Assembly: GCA_964057225.1 (NCBI GenBank)
Contig: OZ059898.1
Location: 620,001 to 684,000, forward strand
From: Auanema rhodensis
Taxonomy: Eukaryota; Nematoda; Chromadorea; Rhabditida; Rhabditidae
Length of the DNA: 64,000 nt
Direction: 5' to 3'
Part shown: piece by piece, positions 1 through 9,827 of the stretch
How the letters are laid out: each line of letters starts with the position of its first letter
How positions within the stretch are numbered: the first letter of the stretch is position 1
Made by a program: the position numbers and the translations under genes
The notes under the pieces: model-generated
Databases searched by the model: none
The model's input: the letters and a program-made list of their open reading frames with translations, nothing else
What the model was told of the DNA's origin: nothing

Positions 1-88
1 TGAAGAATTAATTTTTTCGTTGAATAACATTGTCCATCGTCTTTGCCTTGAAAAAAGGAATCTAAAAACATCTACTTTTCGCTAAATT

Positions 89-123
89 ATTTTGAAATTT
101 TTCGAAAAAATTTTTGTCAAAAT
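89..123. repeat. Nested A/T-rich palindrome, present in each monomer
   Basis: The outer arms attttga (89-95) and tcaaaat (117-123) are exact reverse complements. Inside lies the perfect 12-bp palindrome tttttcgaaaaa (98-109), followed by one extra A and a T5 run. The element is almost pure A/T with a single central CpG. It could extrude a small cruciform or be intrinsically bent, but neither is shown by sequence alone. In three copies (M3, M21, M25) the central CG is TG, which breaks the inner palindrome. In M10 and M16 the flanking gaaattttt reads gaaaatttt. Confidence 0.8.
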
Positions 124-136
124 GTTTTTGGAAGCA

Positions 137-164
137 ATGTTGAGTGTACATGGAAACTCAACAT
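137..164. repeat. Hairpin B: 9-bp stem, 10-nt loop, in each monomer
   Basis: The arms atgttgagt (137-145) and actcaacat (156-164) are exact reverse complements around the loop gtacatggaa. The element recurs at the same place in nearly all copies. Rare changes hit it. M49, M62, M69, M76 and M88 read caacaaac, losing the outermost pair. M38 reads aatcaac (near 13141), losing a pair at the loop end. M118 reads gctgag (near 41206), losing a pair within the stem. No function is known to me. Confidence 0.82.
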
Positions 165-247
165 ACACTAATGCATCATTTTTCAAACGATCATAACTAA
201 TTTTTGTATTAAGCGTTTCTCAATGTAGTATAGTGCATTCGATGCGG

Positions 248-298
248 ATTTTTAAGCTGCGTCGATCTGTGTTATCAGATTTGCGCTAGCTTAAAAAT
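248..298. repeat. Hairpin C: 51-bp compound dyad, in each monomer
   Basis: The outer arms atttttaagct (248-258) and agcttaaaaat (288-298) form a perfect 11-bp stem. Next inside, gcg (259-261) faces cgc (284-286) with one bulged t at 287. An internal loop of tcg against ttg follows, and then the 5-bp stem atctg (265-269) with cagat (276-280) closes the loop tgttat. This is the longest dyad in the monomer and contains its most GC-rich stretch. In copies with CC instead of GC at 299-300 the outer stem can grow to 13 bp by pairing with GG at 246-247. Disruptions are rare: M56, M66 and M73 read ctatctt, and M114 reads tttcaagct near 39914. Dyads of this kind have been proposed as a common property of centromeric satellites; a role here is inference. 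Confidence 0.85.
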
Positions 299-315
299 GC
301 ACCGAGATATCAACT

Positions 316-337
316 GATATAAGTTCACACTTATATC
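316..337. repeat. Hairpin D: 9-bp stem, 4-nt loop, in each monomer
   Basis: The arms gatataagt (316-324) and acttatatc (329-337) pair perfectly around the loop tcac. Just upstream, atatca (307-312) can pair with tgatat (315-320) across a 2-base centre, so tgatat can take part in either of two mutually exclusive structures. Variants touch both. Seven right-end monomers of 353 bp have acatatatatc on the right arm, which leaves only about 6 bp of stem. Several copies (M48, M61, M68, M75, M87, M103, M172) have tt instead of ac between atatca and tgatat. Single breaks occur in M49 (gatatgagt), M152 (gatagaagt, near 53320) and M176 (gatataaat, near 61751). Confidence 0.85.
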
Positions 338-702
338 CTCGATTTTCACCCTGAAGAATTAATTTTTTCGTTGAATAACATTGTCCATCGTCTTTGCCTT
401 GAGAAAAGGAATCTAAAAACATCTACTTTTTGCTAAATTATTTTGAAATTTTTCGAAAAAATTTTTGTCAAAATGTTTTTGGAAGCAATGTTGAGTGTAC
501 ATGGAAACTCAACATACACTAATGCATCATTTTTCAAACGATCATAACTAATTTTTGTATTAAGCGTTTCTCAATGTAGTATAGTGCATTCGATGCGGAT
601 TTTTAAGCTGCGTCGATCTGTGTTATCAGATTTGCGCTAGCTTAAAAATGCACCGAGATATCAACTGATATAAGTTCACACTTATATCCTCGATTTTCAC
701 CC

Positions 703-2106
703 TGAAGAATTAATTTTTTCGTTGAATAACATTGTCCATCGTCTTTGCCTTGAAAAAAGGAATCTAAAAACATCTACTTGTTGCTAAATTATTTTGAAAT
801 TTTTTGAAAAAATTTTTGTCAAAATGTTTTTGGAAGCAATGTTGAGTGTACATGGAAACTCAACATACACTAATGCATTATTTTTCAAACGATCATAACT
901 AATTTTTGTATTAAGCGTTTCTCAATGTAGTATAGTGCATTCGATGCGGATTTTTAAGCTGCGTCGATCTGTGTTATCAGATTTGCGCTAGCTTAAAAAT
1001 CCACCGAGATATCAACTGATATAAGTTCACACTTATATCCTCGATTTTCACCCTGAAGAATTAATTTTTTCGTTGAATAACATTGTCCATCGTCTTTGCC
1101 TTGAAAAAAGAAATCTAAAAACATCTACTTGTTGCTAAATTATTTTGAAATTTTTCGAAAAAATTTTTGTCAAAATGTTTTTGGAAGCAATGTTGAGTGT
1201 ACATGGAAACTCAACATACACTAATGCATCATTTTTCAAACGATCATAACTAATTTTTGTATTAAGCGTTTCTCAATGTAGTATAGTGCATTCGATGCGG
1301 ATTTTTAAGCTGCGTCGATCTGTGTTATCAGATTTGCGCTAGCTTAAAAATGCACCGAGATATCAACTGATATAAGTTCACACTTATATCCTCGATTTTC
1401 ACCCTGAAGAATTAATTTTTTCGTTGAATAACATTGTCCATCGTCTTTGCCTTGAAAAAAGGAATCTAAAAACATCTACTTTTTGCTAAATTATTTTGAA
1501 ATTTTTCGAAAAAATTTTTGTCAAAATGTTTTTGGAAGCAATGTTGAGTGTACATGGAAACTCAACATACACTAATGCATCATTTTTCAAACGATCATAA
1601 CTAATTTTTGTATTAAGCGTTTCTCAATGTAGTATAGTGCATTCGATGCGGATTTTTAAGCTGCGTCGATCTGTGTTATCAGATTTGCGCTAGCTTAAAA
1701 ATGCACCGAGATATCAACTGATATAAGTTCACACTTATATCCTCGATTTTCACCCTGAAGAATTAATTTTTTCGTTGAATAACATTGTCCATCGTCTTTG
1801 CCTTAAAAAAAGGAATCTAAAAACATCTACTTTTTGCTAAATTATTTTGAAATTTTTCGAAAAAATTTTTGTCAAAATGTTTTTGGAAGCAATGTTGAGT
1901 GTACATGGAAACTCAACATACACTAATGCATCATTTTTCAAACGATCATAACTAATTTTTGTATTAAGCGTTTCTCAATGTAGTATAGTGCATTCGATGC
2001 GGATTTTTAAGCTGCGTCGATCTGTGTTATCAGATTTGCGCTAGCTTAAAAATGCACCGAGATATCAACTGATATAAGTTCACACTTATATCCTCGATTT
2101 TCACCC
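703..2106 (+). repeat. Variant quartet M3-M6, first copy
   Basis: M3 is the multi-variant copy described for the M1-M3 triplet. M4 has gaaaaaagaaatc plus cttgttgct but the common gcatcattt. M5 is the common form. M6 has ccttaaaaaaagg. The same order is found at 8425-9827, 22 monomers downstream (7,721 bp because M26 is one base short). M3 therefore belongs to two different duplicated blocks with different offsets, a sign of layered duplications. Confidence 0.8.
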
Positions 2107-2808
2107 TGAAGAATTAATTTTTTCGTTGAATAACATTGTCCATCGTCTTTGCCTTGAAAAAAGGAATCTAAAAACATCTACTTTTTGCTAAATTATTTTG
2201 AAATTTTTCGAAAAAATTTTTGTCAAAATGTTTTTGGAAGCAATGTTGAGTGTACATGGAAACTCAACATACACTAATGCATCATTTTTCAAACGATCAT
2301 AACTAATTTTTGTATTAAGCGTTTCTCAATGTAGTATAGTGCATTCGATGCGGATTTTTAAGCTGCGTCGATCTGTGTTATCAGATTTGCGCTAGCTTAA
2401 AAATGCACCGAGATATCAACTGATATAAGTTCACACTTATATCCTCGATTTTCACCCTGAAGAATTAATTTTTTCGTTGAATAACATTGTCCATCGTCTT
2501 TGCCTTGAGAAAAGGAATCTAAAAACATCTACTTTTTGCTAAATTATTTTGAAATTTTTCGAAAAAATTTTTGTCAAAATGTTTTTGGAAGCAATGTTGA
2601 GTGTACATGGAAACTCAACATACACTAATGCATCATTTTTCAAACGATCATAACTAATTTTTGTATTAAGCGTTTCTCAATGTCGTATAGTGCATTCGAT
2701 GCGGATTTTTAAGCTGCGTCGATCTGTGTTATCAGATTTGCGCTAGCTTAAAAATGCACCGAGATATCAACTGATATAAGTTCACACTTATATCCTCGAT
2801 TTTCACCC

Positions 2809-3510
2809 TGAAGAATTAATTTTTTCGTTGAATAACATTGTCCATCGTCTTTGCCTTGAAAAAAGGAATCTAAAAACATCTACTTTTTGCTAAATTATTT
2901 TGAAATTTTTCGAAAAAATTTTTGTCAAAATGTTTTTGGAAGCAATGTTGAGTGTACATGGAAACTCAACATACACTAATGCATTATTTTTCAAACGATC
3001 ATAACTAATTTTTGTATTAAGCGTTTCTCAATGTAGTATAGTGCATTCGATGCGGATTTTTAAGCTGCGTCGATCTGTGTTATCAGATTTGCGCTAGCTT
3101 AAAAATGCACCGAGATATCAACTGATATAAGTTCACACTTATATCCTCAATTTTCACCCTGAAAAATTAATTTTTTCGTTGAATAACATTGTCCATCGTC
3201 TTTGCCTTGAAAAAAGGAATCTAAAAACATCTACTTTTTGCTAAATTATTTTGAAAATTTTCGAAAAAATTTTTGTCAAAATGTTTTTGGAAGCAATGTT
3301 GAGTGTACATGGAAACTCAACATACACTAATGCATCATTTTTCAAACGATCATAACTAATTTTTGTATTAAGCGTTTCTCAATGTAGTATAGTGCAATCG
3401 ATGCGGATTTTTAAGCTGCGTCGATCTGTGTTATCAGATTTGCGCTAGCTTAAAAATGCACCGAGATATCAACTGATATAAGTTCACACTTATATCCTCG
3501 ATTTTCACCC
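2809..3510 (+). repeat. Variant doublet M9-M10, first copy
   Basis: M9 has gcattattt and ends with cctcaattttcaccc instead of cctcgattttcaccc. M10 starts tgaaaaatt instead of tgaagaatt and has gaaaattttcg in the A/T block. M10 also carries gtgcaatcg near position 238. The next copy, M11, has ctacc at 299-303. The pair M9-M10 recurs six monomers later at 4915-5616. Confidence 0.82.
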
Positions 3511-4914
3511 TGAAGAATTAATTTTTTCGTTGAATAACATTGTCCATCGTCTTTGCCTTGAAAAAAGGAATCTAAAAACATCTACTTTTTGCTAAATTAT
3601 TTTGAAATTTTTCGAAAAAATTTTTGTCAAAATGTTTTTGGAAGCAATGTTGAGTGTACATGGAAACTCAACATACACTAATGCATCATTTTTCAAACGA
3701 TCATAACTAATTTTTGTATTAAGCGTTTCTCAATGTAGTATAGTGCATTCGATGCGGATTTTTAAGCTGCGTCGATCTGTGTTATCAGATTTGCGCTAGC
3801 TTAAAAATCTACCGAGATATCAACTGATATAAGTTCACACTTATATCCTCGATTTTCACCCTGAAGAATTAATTTTTTCGTTGAATAACATTGTCCATCG
3901 TCTTTGCCTTGAAAAAAGGAATCTAAAAACATCTACTTTTTGCTAAATTATTTTGAAATTTTTCGAAAAAATTTTTGTCAAAATGTTTTTGGAAGCAATG
4001 TTGAGTGTACATGGAAACTCAACATACACTAATGCATCATTTTTCAAACGATCATAACTAATTTTTGTATTAAGCGTTTCTCAATGTAGTATAGTGCATT
4101 CGATGCGGATTTTTAAGCTGCGTCGATCTGTGTTATCAGATTTGCGCTAGCTTAAAAATGCACCGAGATATCAACTGATATAAGTTCACACTTATATCCT
4201 CGATTTTCACCCTGAAGAATTAATGTTTTCGTTGAATAACATTGTCCATCGTCTTTGCCTTGAAAAAAGGAATCTAAAAACATCTACTTTTTGCTAAATT
4301 ATTTTGAAATTTTTCGAAAAAATTTTTGTCAAAATGTTTTTGGAAGCAATGTTGAGTGTACATGGAAACTCAACATACACTAATGCATCATTTTTCAAAC
4401 GATCATAACTAATTTTTGTATTAAGCGTTTCTCAATGTAGTATAGTGCATTCGATGCGGATTTTTAAGCTGCGTCGATCTGTGTTATCAGATTTGCGCTA
4501 GCTTAAAAATGCACCGAGATATCAACTGATATAAGTTCACACTTATATCCTCGATTTTCACCCTGAAGAATTAATTTTTTCGTTGAATAACATTGTCCAT
4601 CGTCTTTGCCTTGAAAAAAGGAATCTAAAAACATCTACTTTTTGCTAAATTATTTTGAAATTTTTCGAAAAAATTTTTGTCAAAATGTTTTTGGAAGCAA
4701 TGTTGAGTGTACATGGAAACTCAACATACACTAATGCATCATTTTTCAAACGATCATAACTAATTTTTGTATTAAGCGTTTCTCAATGTAGTATAGTGCA
4801 TTCGATGCGGATTTTTAAGCTGCGTCGATCTGTGTTATCAGATTTGCGCTAGCTTAAAAATGCACCGAGATATCAACTGATATAAGTTCACACTTATATC
4901 CTCGATTTTCACCC

Positions 4915-5616
4915 TGAAGAATTAATTTTTTCGTTGAATAACATTGTCCATCGTCTTTGCCTTGAAAAAAGGAATCTAAAAACATCTACTTTTTGCTAAA
5001 TTATTTTGAAATTTTTCGAAAAAATTTTTGTCAAAATGTTTTTGGAAGCAATGTTGAGTGTACATGGAAACTCAACATACACTAATGCATTATTTTTCAA
5101 ACGATCATAACTAATTTTTGTATTAAGCGTTTCTCAATGTAGTATAGTGCATTCGATGCGGATTTTTAAGCTGCGTCGATCTGTGTTATCAGATTTGCGC
5201 TAGCTTAAAAATGCACCGAGATATCAACTGATATAAGTTCACACTTATATCCTCAATTTTCACCCTGAAAAATTAATTTTTTCGTTGAATAACATTGTCC
5301 ATCGTCTTTGCCTTGAAAAAAGGAATCTAAAAACATCTACTTTTTGCTAAATTATTTTGAAAATTTTCGAAAAAATTTTTGTCAAAATGTTTTTGGAAGC
5401 AATGTTGAGTGTACATGGAAACTCAACATACACTAATGCATCATTTTTCAAACGATCATAACTAATTTTTGTATTAAGCGTTTCTCAATGTAGTATAGTG
5501 CATTCGATGCGGATTTTTAAGCTGCGTCGATCTGTGTTATCAGATTTGCGCTAGCTTAAAAATGCACCGAGATATCAACTGATATAAGTTCACACTTATA
5601 TCCTCGATTTTCACCC
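4915..5616 (+). repeat. Variant doublet M15-M16, second copy
   Basis: M15 and M16 share with M9 and M10 the gcattattt, cctcaatttt, tgaaaaatt and gaaaattttcg changes, 2,106 bp (6 monomers) downstream. M16 lacks the gtgcaatcg change of M10, so the shared tract ends within the second monomer. That places one recombination or conversion boundary between about positions 104 and 238 of M10/M16. Confidence 0.8.
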
Positions 5617-6318
5617 TGAAGAATTAATTTTTTCGTTGAATAACATTGTCCATCGTCTTTGCCTTGAAAAAAGGAATCTAAAAACATCTACTTTTTGCTA
5701 AATTATTTTGAAATTTTTCGAAAAAATTTTTGTCAAAATGTTTTTGGAAGCAATGTTGAGTGTACATGGAAACTCAACATACACTAATGCATCATTTTTC
5801 AAACGATCATAACTAATTTTTGTATTAAGCGTTTCTCAATGTAGTATAGTGCATTCGATGCGGATTTTTAAGCTGCGTCGATCTGTGTTATCAGATTTGC
5901 GCTAGCTTAAAAATCCACCGAGATATCAACTGATATAAGTTCACACTTATATCCTCGATTTTCACCCTGAAGAATTAATTTTTTCGTTGAATAACATTGT
6001 CCATCGTCTTTGCCTTGAAAAAAGGAATCTGAAAACATCTACTTTTTGCTAAATTATTTTGAAATTTTTCGAAAAAATTTTTGTCAAAATGTTTTTGGAA
6101 GCAATGTTGAGTGTACATGGAAACTCAACATACACTAATGCATCATTTTTCAAACGATCATAACTAATTTTTGTATTAAGCGTTTCTCAATGTAGTATAG
6201 TGCATTCGATGCGGATTTTTAAGCTGCGTCGATCTGTGTTATCAGATTTGCGCTAGCTTAAAAATGCACCGAGATATCAACTGATATAAGTTCACACTTA
6301 TATCCTCGATTTTCACCC

Positions 6319-7371
6319 TGAAGAATTAATTTTTTCGTTGAATAACATTGTCCATCGTCTTTGCCTTGAAAAAAGGAATCTAAAAACATCTACTTTTCGC
6401 TAAATTATTTTGAAATTTTTCGAAAAAATTTTTGTCAAAATGTTTTTGGAAGCAATGTTGAGTGTACATGGAAACTCAACATACACTAATGCATCATTTT
6501 TCAAACGATCATAACTAATTTTTGTATTAAGCGTTTCTCAATGTAGTATAGTGCATTCGATGCGGATTTTTAAGCTGCGTCGATCTGTGTTATCAGATTT
6601 GCGCTAGCTTAAAAATGCACCGAGATATCAACTGATATAAGTTCACACTTATATCCTCGATTTTCACCCTGAAGAATTAATTTTTTCGTTGAATAACATT
6701 GTCCATCGTCTTTGCCTTGAGAAAAGGAATCTAAAAACATCTACTTTTTGCTAAATTATTTTGAAATTTTTCGAAAAAATTTTTGTCAAAATGTTTTTGG
6801 AAGCAATGTTGAGTGTACATGGAAACTCAACATACACTAATGCATCATTTTTCAAACGATCATAACTAATTTTTGTATTAAGCGTTTCTCAATGTAGTAT
6901 AGTGCATTCGATGCGGATTTTTAAGCTGCGTCGATCTGTGTTATCAGATTTGCGCTAGCTTAAAAATGCACCGAGATATCAACTGATATAAGTTCACACT
7001 TATATCCTCGATTTTCACCCTGAAGAATTAATTTTTTCGTTGAATAACATTGTCCATCGTTTTTGCCTTGAAAAAAGGAATCTAAAAACATCTACTTGTT
7101 GCTAAATTATTTTGAAATTTTTTGAAAAAATTTTTGTCAAAATGTTTTTGGAAGCAATGTTGAGTGTACATGGAAACTCAACATACACTAATGCATTATT
7201 TTTCAAACGATCATAACTAATTTTTGTATTAAGCGTTTCTCAATGTAGTATAGTGCATTCGATGCGGATTTTTAAGCTGCGTCGATCTGTGTTATCAGAT
7301 TTGCGCTAGCTTAAAAATCCACCGAGATATCAACTGATATAAGTTCACACTTATATCCTCGATTTTCACCC
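6319..7371 (+). repeat. Variant triplet M19-M21, second copy
   Basis: M19, M20 and M21 repeat the diagnostic changes of M1, M2 and M3 in order, exactly 6,318 bp downstream. M21 adds one private change (cgtttttgcc for cgtctttgcc, near 7060). The match stops after the triplet: M22 lacks the gaaatc and cttgttg changes of M4. The ccttaaaaaaagg marker of M6 reappears in M23, two monomers after M21 instead of three after M3, so one monomer appears to have been lost or converted on this side. Confidence 0.82.
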
Positions 7372-8424
7372 TGAAGAATTAATTTTTTCGTTGAATAACA
7401 TTGTCCATCGTCTTTGCCTTGAAAAAAGGAATCTAAAAACATCTACTTTTTGCTAAATTATTTTGAAATTTTTCGAAAAAATTTTTGTCAAAATGTTTTT
7501 GGAAGCAATGTTGAGTGTACATGGAAACTCAACATACACTAATGCATCATTTTTCAAACGATCATAACTAATTTTTGTATTAAGCGTTTCTCAATGTAGT
7601 ATAGTGCATTCGATGCGGATTTTTAAGCTGCGTCGATCTGTGTTATCAGATTTGCGCTAGCTTAAAAATGCACCGAGATATCAACTGATATAAGTTCACA
7701 CTTATATCCTCGATTTTCACCCTGAAGAATTAATTTTTTCGTTGAATAACATTGTCCATCGTCTTTGCCTTAAAAAAAGGAATCTAAAAACATCTACTTT
7801 TTGCTAAATTATTTTGAAATTTTTCGAAAAAATTTTTGTCAAAATGTTTTTGGAAGCAATGTTGAGTGTACATGGAAACTCAACATACACTAATGCATCA
7901 TTTTTCAAACGATCATAACTAATTTTTGTATTAAGCGTTTCTCAATGTAGTATAGTGCATTCGATGCGGATTTTTAAGCTGCGTCGATCTGTGTTATCAG
8001 ATTTGCGCTAGCTTAAAAATGCACCGAGATATCAACTGATATAAGTTCACACTTATATCCTCGATTTTCACCCTGAAGAATTAATTTTTTCGTTGAATAA
8101 CATTGTCCATCGTCTTTGCCTTGAAAAAAGGAATCTAAAAACATCTACTTTTTGCTAAATTATTTTGAAATTTTTCGAAAAAATTTTTGTCAAAATGTTT
8201 TTGGAAGCAATGTTGAGTGTACATGGAAACTCAACATACACTAATGCATCATTTTTCAAACGATCATAACTAATTTTTGTATTAAGCGTTTCTCAATGTA
8301 GTATAGTGCATTCGATGCGGATTTTTAAGCTGCGTCGATCTGTGTTATCAGATTTGCGCTAGCTTAAAAATGCACCGAGATATCAACTGATATAAGTTCA
8401 CACTTATATCCTCGATTTTCACCC

Positions 8425-9827
8425 TGAAGAATTAATTTTTTCGTTGAATAACATTGTCCATCGTCTTTGCCTTGAGAAAAGGAATCAAAAAACATCTACT
8501 TGTTGCTAAATTATTTTGAAATTTTTTGAAAAAATTTTTGTCAAAATGTTTTTGGAAGCAATGTTGAGTGTACATGGAAACTCAACATACACTAATGCAT
8601 TATTTTTCAAACGATCATAACTAATTTTTGTATTAAGCGTTTCTCAATGTAGTATAGTGCATTCGATGCGGATTTTTAAGCTGCGTCGATCTGTGTTATC
8701 AGATTTGCGCTAGCTTAAAAATCCACCGAGATATCAACTGATATAAGTTCACACTTATATCCTCGATTTTCACCCTGAAGAATTAATTTTTCGTTGAATA
8801 ACATTGTCCATCGTCTTTGCCTTGAAAAAAGAAATCTAAAAACATCTACTTGTTGCTAAATTATTTTGAAATTTTTCGAAAAAATTTTTGTCAAAATGTT
8901 TTTGGAAGCAATGTTGAGTGTACATGGAAACTCAACATACACTAATGCATCATTTTTCAAACGATCATAACTAATTTTTGTATTAAGCGTTTCTCAATGT
9001 AGTATAGTGCATTCGATGCGGATTTTTAAGCTGCGTCGATCTGTGTTATCAGATTTGCGCTAGCTTAAAAATGCACCGAGATATCAACTGATATAAGTTC
9101 ACACTTATATCCTCGATTTTCACCCTGAAGAATTAATTTTTTCGTTGAATAACATTGTCCATCGTCTTTGCCTTGAAAAAAGGAATCTAAAAACATCTAC
9201 TTTTTGCTAAATTATTTTGAAATTTTTCGAAAAAATTTTTGTCAAAATGTTTTTGGAAGCAATGTTGAGTGTACATGGAAACTCAACATACACTAATGCA
9301 TCATTTTTCAAACGATCATAACTAATTTTTGTATTAAGCGTTTCTCAATGTAGTATAGTGCATTCGATGCGGATTTTTAAGCTGCGTCGATCTGTGTTAT
9401 CAGATTTGCGCTAGCTTAAAAATGCACCGAGATATCAACTGATATAAGTTCACACTTATATCCTCGATTTTCACCCTGAAGAATTAATTTTTTCGTTGAA
9501 TAACATTGTCCATCGTCTTTGCCTTAAAAAAAGGAATCTAAAAACATCTACTTTTTGCTAAATTATTTTGAAATTTTTCGAAAAAATTTTTGTCAAAATG
9601 TTTTTGGAAGCAATGTTGAGTGTACATGGAAACTCAACATACACTAATGCATCATTTTTCAAACGATCATAACTAATTTTTGTATTAAGCGTTTCTCAAT
9701 GTAGTATAGTGCATTCGATGCGGATTTTTAAGCTGCGTCGATCTGTGTTATCAGATTTGCGCTAGCTTAAAAATGCACCGAGATATCAACTGATATAAGT
9801 TCACACTTATATCCTCGATTTTCACCC
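8425..9827 (+). repeat. Variant quartet M25-M28, second copy
   Basis: M25 resembles M3 (cttgttgct, TG palindrome centre, gcattattt, CC at 299-300) but also has the gagaaaagg change typical of M2/M20 and a private atcaaaaaac. It looks like a hybrid of the M2 and M3 types. M26 matches M4, M27 is the common form, and M28 has ccttaaaaaaagg like M6. The same ccttaaa marker also occurs in M33 (11232-11582). Confidence 0.8.
8776..9125 (+). repeat. M26, the only 350-bp monomer
   Basis: The T6 run at monomer positions 12-17 is T5 here (line of sequence near 8787-8791), so all later phases shift by one. It is the only deletion I found in 182 copies. It is not carried by the otherwise matching M4, so it arose after that duplication or is a homopolymer base-calling error. 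Confidence 0.85.

Larger units (their letters stand above)
1..351 (+). repeat. Representative monomer (M1) and its internal map
   Basis: This copy sets the numbering used for monomer positions; the phase is arbitrary. Landmarks in order are: aattaatt palindrome (6-13), a T6 run followed by CG (12-19), A6 (51-56), A5 (64-68), a T run ending in a variable site (76-80), an A/T palindrome block (89-123), a hairpin (137-164), T5 runs (179-183 and 201-205), a 51-bp compound dyad (248-298) containing an NheI site GCTAGC (285-290), an EcoRV site GATATC (306-311), and a tight hairpin (316-337). M1 differs from the common form at position 80 (c instead of t). That change recurs in M19 (6319-6669) and I noticed it nowhere else. 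The block 98-117 weakly resembles 179-207 (both start ttttt-c and end aatttttgt), which may be a trace of an old internal duplication. Confidence 0.95.
1..1053 (+). repeat. Variant triplet M1-M3, first copy
   Basis: Three consecutive monomers carry a recognisable set of changes. M1 has cttttcgct at 76-84. M2 has ccttgagaaaagg near position 52. M3 has cttgttgct, a TG centre in the A/T palindrome, gcattattt near 177, and CC at 299-300. The same three in the same order occur at 6319-7371, offset by 18 monomers (6,318 bp). This supports a segmental duplication within the array, not independent mutation. Confidence 0.85.

Noticed and set aside
15-31. Functional CENP-B box
   Set aside because: Only the left half matches; the CGGG part is missing. 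It is kept as a low-interest observation only.
248-298. Terminal inverted repeats of a MITE or the 3' hairpin of a Helitron
   Set aside because: The inverted repeat is internal to each monomer, encloses only 29 bp and has no target-site duplication. No element boundary exists because the same sequence continues on both sides.
248-298. Rho-independent type terminator hairpins
   Set aside because: The stem arms are A/T-rich, are not followed by a dedicated T run, and recur in every monomer. Nothing else suggests bacterial DNA.
248-337. Hammerhead or other self-cleaving ribozyme, known in some animal satellites
   Set aside because: The required CTGATGA and paired GAAA core is absent from both strands of the consensus as far as I could read. 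The phrase ctgatat comes close but lacks the core.
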